5,806 bases of DNA from NCBI GenBank assembly GCA_947169985.1, contig CAMVRW010000161.1:1-5806 (forward strand). The letters run 5' to 3'. Below, in pieces: positions 1 to 5,751 of the stretch. The notes below the pieces were generated by a model, which ran no database searches, was not told the DNA's origin, and saw only the letters and a program-made list of their open reading frames with translations. A program made the position numbers and the translations under genes. Position 1 is the first letter of the stretch, and each line of letters starts with the position of its first letter. This DNA comes from an uncultured Butyrivibrio sp. (GTDB lineage Bacteria; Bacillota; Clostridia; Lachnospirales; Lachnospiraceae).

Positions 1-1
1 A

Positions 2-391
2 AAAGAGATGTTCCATGCAGGATCAAATCTTGGTGGAAAGAGCGCAGATGAGATTCTTCATCAGGACTTCAAGAAGTTCACTGTGGATGATATGAACATC
101 GGAATTGGACAGATCAATTCCATGAGCGCAGAGGAGCTTGTGGAGATAAAAGAGAAGATAATGCCTGAGATTAAGGAAGTATGCGAGAATGACTCTCTCG
201 ATATGATCTTCTTTATGCTCACGAATATAATTGAGGAGTCTTCAGAGATCGTATATGCAGGCAATAAGGCTCTTCACACACTTAACAGCGCCTTTGGAAT
301 GAGCGCCGAGGGCGAAGTTGTCGTTCTTCCGGGAGTGGTCTCCAGAAAGAAACAGCTTCTTCCAGCTATTGTTGATGCACTTCAGCAGTAA
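2..391 (+). CDS. ppaC: Manganese-dependent inorganic pyrophosphatase (family II), C-terminal fragment
   Basis: This is the 3' end of a gene that begins before the window; the reading frame is open to the left edge (Lys-Glu precede the first internal Met at base 8). The 127 residues from that Met match the DHHA2 domain of family II inorganic pyrophosphatases. It starts with an AGSNLGGKS segment, has a QINSM stretch near residue 35, a hydrophobic strand (IFFMLTNI) near 67-74, and ends with GVVSRKKQ at 109-116, whose SRKKQ is the substrate-binding signature of the family. Known role: hydrolysis of pyrophosphate to two phosphates in the cytoplasm with Mn2+, drawing biosynthetic reactions forward. 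The N-terminal DHH domain that carries the metal ligands is outside the window, so it is not visible whether this is the short form or the longer form with CBS/DRTGG regulatory domains. No clear terminator follows the stop. Confidence 0.88.
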   Translation, partial: KEMFHAGSNLGGKSADEILHQDFKKFTVDDMNIGIGQINSMSAEELVEIKEKIMPEIKEVCENDSLDMIFFMLTNIIEESSEIVYAGNKALHTLNSAFGMSAEGEVVVLPGVVSRKKQLLPAIVDALQQ

Positions 392-401
392 GACATAAAA
401 T
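372..401 (+). promoter_or_regulatory. Possible promoter for the acetyltransferase/calpain unit
   Basis: TTGATG (372-377) and TAAAAT (396-401) lie 18 bases apart and match the sigma-A -35 and -10 consensus at four and five of six positions. The -35 sits in the last codons of the pyrophosphatase gene. Transcription would start near base 408, giving a leader of about 22 bases before the GNAT gene. In AT-rich DNA such matches arise by chance, so this is tentative; readthrough from the pyrophosphatase gene is the alternative. Confidence 0.33.
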
Positions 402-429
402 AATACGTAGCGGTAAGTGGTGATTTATT

Positions 430-1320
430 ATGCGCATAGAAGTTATCCCTGTAAATAAACTTGATCAGATAAGTTTCATGGTTCCCTATGATGTATACGA
501 GGATCTTTCCGGGAAAAGAGCTGTTGCCCTTGGTGCATTTGCAGATGAGGGCGACAAAAATCTTCCTGAAGGTATTCTGGGAGTTATTGTCTACAGAGAT
601 TCACCCTATTCTGATATTCTTGGTTACACTGAGGTTTTTCTGGCAGCTCTTTTTGTCGAAGAGGAGTTTCGGGGGCAGGGAATAGGTTCTTTTCTTCTTG
701 ATGGCCTTCATAACATCCTTGAAAAAGCCGGAAAAGTTCAGGGAATAAGCGTCAATCTGGTATTTCCGGAACAGAAAAGGGTTTCTGATTTCTTTTCCCG
801 GAGAGGCTACGAACACCGTATTGACGGCAATAAAATATATAAGATACCAAGAGAGAAAATTGTTAGAGACCCGGGGCTTTTAAAGCTAACCAGGGCCTGT
901 AAGAAATGCAGGATTTCCTCTTTTTCTGATACTTCAAACCACGTGCTCAACAGCCTCTATAGTAAATTCGGAGATGGGATCCCCGACTACTTAAGTCCGG
1001 ATACTTATGGCGGAATTCTGCAGAAGGACCTGAGCTTTGTGGTCACAGAAGGGGATGAGCCGGTAGCGTTTCTTGCCAGTTCCCTGTATCCGGGAAAAGA
1101 GCTGTTCCTTGGTGGAATCTTTTCCTCAAAAAATGACGGTATTACTGTGGCAGCGCTTATTGGTGCCCTGGTTGCAAGTTTATCGTATAAAGGGGATATA
1201 GATACAGTTTTATTTTCGGCGGCAACAGAAGCAGGAGAGCGGATAGTGCAAAGTGCATTAAAGAATGTTAAAAGCATAGAGAATTACCAGGTTGTTTCAA
1301 ATTACTTCAAACTTTTTTGA
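430..1320 (+). CDS. GNAT family N-acetyltransferase, probable double-GNAT
   Basis: A 296-residue predicted cytoplasmic acetyltransferase. The N-terminal half holds a recognisable GNAT domain: a hydrophobic strand (LAALFVEEEF, 71-80) runs into the acetyl-CoA pyrophosphate loop RGQGIG (81-86), followed by a helix, and FFSRRGYE (121-128) resembles motif B. Residues from about 150 to 296 look like a second, degenerate GNAT half, with strand-like segments LSFVVTEGDEPVAFLAS (201-217) and a hydrophobic helix (240-251) but no RxxGxG loop. A lone C-x-x-C (Cys157, Cys160) sits in the linker. The start is supported by GGTGA (419-423), complementary to the 16S tail, six bases before ATG. The gene lies 38 bases after the pyrophosphatase stop and 20 bases before the next gene, suggesting co-transcription with the small acidic protein and the calpain-like protease. 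The substrate cannot be read from the sequence; small molecules, protein N-termini or lysines are all possible. Confidence 0.82.
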   Translation: MRIEVIPVNKLDQISFMVPYDVYEDLSGKRAVALGAFADEGDKNLPEGILGVIVYRDSPYSDILGYTEVFLAALFVEEEFRGQGIGSFLLDGLHNILEKAGKVQGISVNLVFPEQKRVSDFFSRRGYEHRIDGNKIYKIPREKIVRDPGLLKLTRACKKCRISSFSDTSNHVLNSLYSKFGDGIPDYLSPDTYGGILQKDLSFVVTEGDEPVAFLASSLYPGKELFLGGIFSSKNDGITVAALIGALVASLSYKGDIDTVLFSAATEAGERIVQSALKNVKSIENYQVVSNYFKLF

Positions 1321-1340
1321 TCTAATAAGGGGGCTTATCC

Positions 1341-1814
1341 ATGGGAAATGAAATGACAGAAAGTACAGGCGCACTTGATCCAATGACCTATGTGGTTCCA
1401 AGGCTTGAAGGCCTGATTGATGTTCTTGAACCATTAGGAATTAAAACTAGCCTTAGACTCTCGGAAGGAGAGGTTCCTTTCTTGGAGGGAGAGCGTGAAG
1501 ATGGGGCAATTATCTATTTCTCCTATATTCCCGTTGATGTGAACGGGGAGTTTATTTTGCAGCTTTCAAGATCTGTGGATGCGCAGGATTTTGATATGGA
1601 CACTGTGTTTTTGGATATTGCTTCTTTTAACATGGGAAGTGAATTTGGGTTTGCTGTTATGGATCCAACCGGAGTGGAAGTAGTCCTTCGTGCGCAGGTT
1701 CCTGAAACGGGCGGCGTATCCCTTGAGTGGAGCTCTTTTATTCTTGATCTTTTTGATGGAGCATATGACGAGCTGCTTAAAGCTCTTTTGACTGAGGATT
1801 CTAAAGAGGCGTAA
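1341..1814 (+). CDS. Small acidic protein resembling the YbjN/CesT-type chaperone-like fold
   Basis: A 157-residue soluble protein with no signal peptide or membrane segment. It is strongly acidic: I count about 31 Asp/Glu against 8 Lys/Arg. An N-terminal helix (about 17-32) is followed by several strand-like segments (AIIYFSYIPV; FILQLSRSV; FGFAVMD; VEVVLRAQVP) and a C-terminal helical part beginning SLEWSSFILDLFDGAYDELLKAL. The strand stretch ending in an 'RAQVP' turn before a helix, and the length, resemble the YbjN family, which shares its fold with type III secretion chaperones. This is fold-level pattern recognition, not a confirmed match. The start has a strong Shine-Dalgarno (AAGGGGG, 1327-1333) seven bases upstream. 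Its stop lies one base before the calpain-like gene, so the two are probably translationally coupled. A chaperone or inhibitor role for the protease is inferred from this arrangement and the acidity; no catalytic motif is visible. Confidence 0.75.
   Translation: MGNEMTESTGALDPMTYVVPRLEGLIDVLEPLGIKTSLRLSEGEVPFLEGEREDGAIIYFSYIPVDVNGEFILQLSRSVDAQDFDMDTVFLDIASFNMGSEFGFAVMDPTGVEVVLRAQVPETGGVSLEWSSFILDLFDGAYDELLKALLTEDSKEA
1803..1809 (+). promoter_or_regulatory. Ribosome binding site of the calpain-like gene, inside the upstream gene
   Basis: AAAGAGG lies within the last codons of the small acidic protein, six bases before ATG 1816. Stop and start are arranged as TAATATG, one base apart, so ribosomes finishing the small protein can restart directly on the protease gene. 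This supports the Met at 1816 as the true start and a linked output of the two proteins. Confidence 0.6.
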
Positions 1815-1815
1815 T

Positions 1816-3981
1816 ATGGGGCCAAAGAGTGATCAGATTCAAAAAAGAAAAACTGCCGAAGTATTCGAGACCGGGACTAAATCTATGTCCCTTCAAATGC
1901 CGGGCGTCATGGAAGTTAAGGACAGTAAAGCTGATACTGGTTCTGCTGAGAAAAAATATGCCAGCTATAGCACTGTTCCGCGGGCAGCATCTGAAAAGAA
2001 CGGCGGTATTCTGGGATTTTTTAAGAAAAATAAAGGCATAAACGACAGACATGATCCTGACAATAATCCGCAGGCTGCAGTAAATGCCCCTGTTCAGGAG
2101 CCTGAAGTCGTGGAGGGAAAGATCAGAAGAGCAACAATCGATCTTACTGAGGAAGAAAGAGACGGAAGCTCTGTAAAAGAGATGCGGAATAACAAGACCT
2201 TCCTCATCAATAGAGTTAACGCTGATCTTGCCAGGGAGCGTAAGACTCCGCTTTCAGAATTTACCTTGAAACTTCTTCAGAATTTAAAAAAGCTGGGTGA
2301 GACTGATGCCTCCCGGTTTTCTGATGAGGTAAAAAGAAAAAATACGTTTACTAAAGAAGAAAGAACAGCCAGGAAATGTATTCCTTTCCTTTTGGAATTT
2401 TTAAGGGACACAGATAAACTTGAAAGTGATCCCAATGATCAGGACTTTAAGACTGCGTATGAGCAAAAATACGGCAACATATCTAAGGAAGAGAGAAATA
2501 TAATCCGTATCTATGCGGAAGTATTCAGGGATTATGGCGGAAACCTTCAGGTAGCAGCTGCTGACAAGGTATTAGTTACGGATGCTGATATTGAAGCACC
2601 CAAGGCAACAAATCTACATAATCCTCCAAGAGAAGGACATTTTGACCAGGTTTCAGAGGTTAAATATGCTGACTGGAAGAAAATACCTCTTTTTTCTCAC
2701 GCTCCAACTATTTATGACATGAAACAGGGAGATATTGGGGATTGTTACCTGGTAAGTTCGCTGATATCAATCGTGAGTACTGATCCTAAGATAATACAAA
2801 ACTCTATGGTAGATAACGGAGACACAGTTACTGTGCGCTTTTTCAGGAAGAAAAGGCCGGTATATGTTACCGTTGAAAAGACCCTTCCTTACAGGGAGTT
2901 TACTGCAGAGAGAAATGGCCAAAAGCATGTGTCTGAGCAATTTTATGGCGCTAAGGGTGCGCTTTGGGTCAGTATTATGGAAAAGGCTTATGCTGTATTC
3001 CTTGGCAATAGTTATAATAAGCTTGAAAGCCAGGGTGTGGATGGCAACGTCAAATTTATCAGAAGCCTTACTGGTTTAAGAGCTGAATCGAATGCCATGG
3101 CCGGCGAAGTTGGAAATACCAGTAGTGCAATTCCTCAGCTGGAGAAATATGAGATCAGTAGTCTCCTAGAAAAAATGCGCAAGACTGAGCGTGAGGCATT
3201 TGAAGCGGATCTTAGAAGTAAGGGACAGCTTCCATTCTGGAAAAAACAAAGAGATGTTCTCTGGAATAAAAAGAAAGCTGAGATATTCTTTGGGATTAAA
3301 CCCGAGGAGTATGATGAAAAGAATCTTTCCGAGATGTTTAGGAAAAACTCAGCCTTTACTACCTGGATGCGGAAAATACAGGAAAAGATCCGTAACTTTA
3401 CTGATAACGGAGTTCGCTCGGCAACTGAATTTTTCATGGTATTAAAATCCATGAAAGAACAGGATTTTCCTGCTTTAAATATTCCGGGTCTCGATGAGAA
3501 GAAACTTCGTGAAAGGTATCTTACCAAGTTAAAGGATTATATTCTTAACAAATCTCCGCTGTTTAATATTGGAGATGATTATGAATATGAAGATAGGGAA
3601 CTGATCATTTTTGAAAACATTAAGTATGCAAAAGCTAATAAACAGATTGTAACCACTGGGACGTCAAGGCTTTGGTTTACAGTTAAAAAAGAAGCACGGT
3701 TTGAAAAAGGCCAGGCAGGTGTTTTTGGAAATCACGCCTATGGTGTTCTTGGGACAACAGAAAAAAATCTTACAGTCAGGGGAAAGAATATACGCAGGAA
3801 GTTCGTTATAGTATCAAATCCCTGGCAGCATGGATCCAGGCTCTATGATCATAACGGTGTTGGCTTTAGTCAGGAAGCAGTTGAGGATGGAATAGGAGCG
3901 CCCATCTATGATAACCATGGTATATTTTTGGTAGAATTAAGGGACTTCTACCGGACTTTCTCTACGGTGGAGTATCAATGA
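1816..3981 (+). CDS. Calpain-family (C2) cysteine protease with long N-terminal region
   Basis: A 721-residue protein with a calpain-type papain-like protease domain from about residue 285 to the C-terminus. Catalytic Cys310 lies in QGDIGDCY, where Gln304 is the expected oxyanion-hole residue. The segment ALWVSIMEKAYAVFLGNSYNKL (382-403) corresponds to the 'W..LLEKAYAK..GSY..L' block of calpains. His640 is in GNHAYGV, Asn668 in SNPW, and the tail FLVELRDFYRTFSTVEY resembles the calpain domain end. The triad is therefore complete. The usual Trp after the catalytic Cys is Tyr311. Cys and His are 330 residues apart, against about 160 in animal calpains, because of a Lys/Glu-rich, probably helical insertion at about 435-595. 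Residues 1-125 are polar and look disordered; 125-250 appear helical. No signal peptide, membrane segment or cell-wall anchor is seen. Calpains cut proteins at limited sites, often under calcium control; substrate and calcium need here are unknown. It may be an intracellular protease, or an effector exported with help from the preceding small protein. Confidence 0.88.
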   Translation: MGPKSDQIQKRKTAEVFETGTKSMSLQMPGVMEVKDSKADTGSAEKKYASYSTVPRAASEKNGGILGFFKKNKGINDRHDPDNNPQAAVNAPVQEPEVVEGKIRRATIDLTEEERDGSSVKEMRNNKTFLINRVNADLARERKTPLSEFTLKLLQNLKKLGETDASRFSDEVKRKNTFTKEERTARKCIPFLLEFLRDTDKLESDPNDQDFKTAYEQKYGNISKEERNIIRIYAEVFRDYGGNLQVAAADKVLVTDADIEAPKATNLHNPPREGHFDQVSEVKYADWKKIPLFSHAPTIYDMKQGDIGDCYLVSSLISIVSTDPKIIQNSMVDNGDTVTVRFFRKKRPVYVTVEKTLPYREFTAERNGQKHVSEQFYGAKGALWVSIMEKAYAVFLGNSYNKLESQGVDGNVKFIRSLTGLRAESNAMAGEVGNTSSAIPQLEKYEISSLLEKMRKTEREAFEADLRSKGQLPFWKKQRDVLWNKKKAEIFFGIKPEEYDEKNLSEMFRKNSAFTTWMRKIQEKIRNFTDNGVRSATEFFMVLKSMKEQDFPALNIPGLDEKKLRERYLTKLKDYILNKSPLFNIGDDYEYEDRELIIFENIKYAKANKQIVTTGTSRLWFTVKKEARFEKGQAGVFGNHAYGVLGTTEKNLTVRGKNIRRKFVIVSNPWQHGSRLYDHNGVGFSQEAVEDGIGAPIYDNHGIFLVELRDFYRTFSTVEYQ

Positions 3982-3984
3982 TAA

Positions 3985-3990
3985 TATAAT
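3985..3990 (+). promoter_or_regulatory. Possible -10 element upstream of the 98-residue gene
   Basis: A perfect TATAAT begins four bases after the calpain stop codon in a very AT-rich 50-base gap. No convincing -35 hexamer is found 16-18 bases upstream, so this could be a weak promoter, an activator-dependent one, or chance. Start of transcription would be near 3997. No GC-rich hairpin with a T-run is present in the gap, so readthrough from the calpain unit is also possible. Confidence 0.3.
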
Positions 3991-4017
3991 TTATTGGGTA
4001 TACAAAATAAATCTTGT

Positions 4018-4022
4018 AGGGG
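4018..4022 (+). promoter_or_regulatory. Ribosome binding site of the 98-residue gene
   Basis: AGGGG lies nine bases before ATG 4032 in an otherwise AT-rich gap. It supports that Met as the start and argues that this small gene is translated. Confidence 0.5.
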
Positions 4023-4031
4023 TATAAGATT

Positions 4032-4328
4032 ATGGAGGAACTTAGAAGGTTGATCCTTCATGAGGTCGTAAGAACTTACGGTCCCATCCAGGGTCAGAGT
4101 ATTGGGGCTATTATCATTCCGGCATTTATCGGTGATTTCAAGAAGGTGCTGGATGATGCTGACACCTTTGATGAAGTCAGCGAGGAGTACATGACAGAGG
4201 ACAAGAAGGTCCATCTCATCCTGGAAGGCCACAGAAAGCTTGGCCGAAAGGGCGTGAAGCTGGAGATCACCGGAGCTGTCATCAATGACACAAGGTTGCA
4301 CCTAACAGAAGAACACTGCTACGTATGA
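4032..4328 (+). CDS. Unrecognised 98-residue protein, overlapping tcdA
   Basis: I do not recognise this family. The protein is small, soluble and charged. An N-terminal helix (MEELRRLILHEVVRTYG) is followed by a Gly/Ile-rich hydrophobic strand (SIGAIIIPAFIG, 23-34), an acidic helical part (about 36-57) and a basic strand region (KLGRKGVKLEITGAVI). It ends in Cys-Tyr-Val, with Cys96 its only cysteine. There is no signal peptide or membrane segment. A Shine-Dalgarno supports translation, and the stop overlaps the tcdA start as ATGA (4325-4328), indicating translational coupling to tcdA. Coupling suggests a shared expression need with the tRNA-modifying enzyme, but no function can be read from the sequence. 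Possible roles include a partner or regulator of TcdA, or an unrelated gene that shares the operon. Confidence 0.75.
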   Translation: MEELRRLILHEVVRTYGPIQGQSIGAIIIPAFIGDFKKVLDDADTFDEVSEEYMTEDKKVHLILEGHRKLGRKGVKLEITGAVINDTRLHLTEEHCYV

Positions 4329-5056
4329 GCGAACAATTTGTAAGAACTGAATTACTACTGGGAGCGCAGGCGCTTGAGACTTTGAGAGGCTCAAGGGTCT
4401 GTGTTTTTGGCGTTGGCGGAGTTGGCGGATACGTGGTCGAGGCTCTGGCACGAAGCGGAGTTGGACATTTAGATATTGTGGACAATGATGATGTGGCAGA
4501 GTCGAACCTTAACAGGCAGATTATTGCCCTTCACAGCACTATTGGGAAGTCCAAGGTTGATGTGGCGCGGGACAGAATATTGGATATCAATCCTGATGTG
4601 CAGGTGACAGTTCATAAGTGCTTTTATCTTCCTGAAACGGCTGCGGAGTTTGATTTTATCTCATACGACTATGTTGTGGATGCCATCGATACAGTGACTG
4701 CGAAGATAGATATAATCATGAAGTGCAAAGAAGTTGGGACACCTATCATAAGCTCTATGGGAACCGGCAATAAGCTGGATCCTACGAAGGTTCAGGTGAC
4801 TGATATCTATAAAACTGAGATCGATCCACTGGCTAAGGTTATGCGAAGAGAACTGAAAAAACGCGGTATCAGAAAGCTTAAAGTGGTTTATTCCAACGAG
4901 GAGCCTATAAAACCTGACCAGGCACTGGTTCAGGCAGAGCTAGATGCTACAGACTCTGTAAGGCGAAGTATCCCGGGAAGCACTGCCTTTGTGCCACCTG
5001 TGGCCGGGCTTGTTATAGCAAGGGAAGTTGTTATGGACCTCATAAAAAATAACTAA
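4325..5056 (+). CDS. tcdA: tRNA threonylcarbamoyladenosine dehydratase (TcdA, ThiF/E1-like)
   Basis: A 243-residue ThiF/E1-superfamily enzyme. The nucleotide-binding GVGGVGGY loop is at 29-36, the acidic strand LDIVDNDDV at 49-57 and the E1-type adenylation motif NLNRQ at 61-65, which carries the Arg-Gln pair. Downstream, VDAIDTVTAK (118-127), SSMGTGNKLDP (144-154) and VVYSNE (187-192) follow the order found in TcdA (CsdL/YgdL), which sets it apart from ThiF, MoeB and HesA. Known reaction: ATP-dependent dehydration of t6A at position 37 of ANN-decoding tRNAs to the cyclic form ct6A, which improves decoding. The E. coli protein is about 268 residues, so this copy is near full length. The start (MSEQFVRTELLLG) fits the usual N-terminus. 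It overlaps the preceding gene by four bases and has only a weak purine-rich site (AGAAGAA) upstream, so its translation probably depends on coupling. A Nudix gene follows 12 bases later. Confidence 0.9.
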   Translation: MSEQFVRTELLLGAQALETLRGSRVCVFGVGGVGGYVVEALARSGVGHLDIVDNDDVAESNLNRQIIALHSTIGKSKVDVARDRILDINPDVQVTVHKCFYLPETAAEFDFISYDYVVDAIDTVTAKIDIIMKCKEVGTPIISSMGTGNKLDPTKVQVTDIYKTEIDPLAKVMRRELKKRGIRKLKVVYSNEEPIKPDQALVQAELDATDSVRRSIPGSTAFVPPVAGLVIAREVVMDLIKNN

Positions 5057-5068
5057 TGGAGCATTAAA

Positions 5069-5668
5069 ATGAGTGATGATAATTTAAGATGGAAGCTGAT
5101 CAAGGAAGAACACCTTAAGCAGGATAAGTGGATCGACTTTCGCCAGAATATATATGAACTTCCTGATGGGGCACATATTGGTCCTGTCTATAATTTTTCA
5201 AAACACAGCTTTTCCGTCATAGTGGCTACTGATGAGCAGGGAAGATTCATCTGCGTTAAGCAGTACAGACATGGCATAGATGAGATAACCACAGAATTCC
5301 CCGCTGGCGGCATTGAGTATAAGGAGACTGAGAACCATCCCTACATTACAGCTACCAACACCAAGGCATCAGAAGAGGAGGCTTTTGAAGCTGCAAAACG
5401 TGAGCTTCTTGAAGAGACCGGATATGTTTCTGATGAGTGGAAACATCTTTTCACTGTTCCTGCCAATGCAACTCTTGCCAGCAATAACGTTCATATCTAT
5501 GCTGCAAGAAATTGCCGAAAGGAAGGAGTTCAGCATCTGGATGACTCAGAGTTCCTGAATGTGGAGCTTCTTACAGAAGAGGAGCTTAAAAAGAGAATCT
5601 TTGGAGGAGACTTCAAGCAGTCCAACCACGTTCTCGCCTGGTATTTATACAATGATAAAAGCCTCTGA
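5069..5668 (+). CDS. Nudix hydrolase, ADP-ribose pyrophosphatase type, with an expanded Nudix loop
   Basis: A 199-residue cytoplasmic Nudix hydrolase. The VKQYRHG segment (63-69) and EFPAGGIE (76-83) are typical of ADP-ribose pyrophosphatases, which split ADP-ribose into AMP and ribose 5-phosphate. The catalytic helix RELLEETGY (111-119) supplies the metal-binding Glu112, Glu115 and Glu116, and Glu103 takes the upstream Glu position. In the standard Nudix box, Gly lies six residues before that Glu; here Gly81 is 22 residues before it. About 16 extra residues (roughly 84-100, containing NHPYITATNTK) therefore lengthen the loop next to the active site, which could alter substrate choice. GGAG (5058-5061), seven bases before ATG, supports the start. 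It lies 12 bases after tcdA and is probably in the same operon. Other nucleoside-diphosphate sugars or related compounds are possible substrates. Confidence 0.87.
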   Translation: MSDDNLRWKLIKEEHLKQDKWIDFRQNIYELPDGAHIGPVYNFSKHSFSVIVATDEQGRFICVKQYRHGIDEITTEFPAGGIEYKETENHPYITATNTKASEEEAFEAAKRELLEETGYVSDEWKHLFTVPANATLASNNVHIYAARNCRKEGVQHLDDSEFLNVELLTEEELKKRIFGGDFKQSNHVLAWYLYNDKSL

Positions 5669-5678
5669 TCAAAGACCT

Positions 5679-5709
5679 GCACAATTCCTACTTGAATATG
5701 GAAATGTGC
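5679..5709. repeat. Imperfect inverted repeat between the Nudix gene and the tRNA
   Basis: GCACAATTCC (5679-5688) pairs with GGAAATGTGC (5700-5709) at nine of ten positions around an 11-base AT-rich loop that contains the -35 hexamer of the tRNA promoter. It could be the end-of-transcript hairpin of the Nudix operon, but there is no T-run after it, so it is not a standard intrinsic terminator. A protein-binding palindrome over the promoter is another reading. Confidence 0.4.
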
Positions 5710-5720
5710 TGTGATAAACT
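5692..5720 (+). promoter_or_regulatory. Sigma-A type promoter with extended -10 for tRNA-Leu
   Basis: TTGAAT (5692-5697), a 17-base spacer, then TAAACT (5715-5720), with TG at 5712-5713 one base before the -10, giving an extended -10 (TGaTAAACT). Four of six bases match consensus in each hexamer, and the spacing is ideal. The expected start point is about 5727, some 25 bases before the tRNA 5' end, a normal length for a tRNA leader. Confidence 0.6.
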
Positions 5721-5726
5721 AAAAAA

Positions 5727-5745
5727 GCTGTACGAAAAGTGCAGC
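5727..5745 (+). other. Hairpin in the tRNA-Leu precursor leader
   Basis: GCTGTAC (5727-5733) pairs with GTGCAGC (5739-5745) around a GAAAA loop, seven pairs including one T-G wobble. On the + strand RNA all seven pairs form; on the - strand the wobble becomes an A-C mismatch, so the structure favours + RNA. It begins at the predicted transcription start and ends six bases before the tRNA. No T-run follows, so it is not a + strand terminator. Confidence 0.45.
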
Positions 5746-5751
5746 CCATAA

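Noticed and set aside
1829..2041. A 70-residue open frame overlapping the start of the calpain gene, near an A-rich run (1841-1847) that might suggest programmed frameshifting.
   Set aside because: The A-run heptamer is not in the phase needed for a -1 slip, the alternative frame shows no family features and no Shine-Dalgarno, and the calpain frame is open and continuous throughout.
3135..3527. A 130-residue open frame on the - strand inside the calpain insertion region.
   Set aside because: It is antisense to a continuous coding frame, rich in Ser, Phe and Arg as expected from the complement of Lys/Glu-rich DNA, and has no recognisable domain.
3975..4301. A 108-residue - strand open frame opposite the 98-residue gene.
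   Set aside because: The + strand frame has a Shine-Dalgarno and an ATGA overlap with tcdA, whereas the - strand frame has no such support and no recognisable motif.
5721..5745. Hairpin 5727-5745 with AAAAAA on its left, which reads as a terminator with a T-run on the - strand.
   Set aside because: The T-G wobble becomes an A-C mismatch in - strand RNA, weakening the stem, and the only gene seen to the right is a + strand tRNA. A leader hairpin on the + strand fits better.
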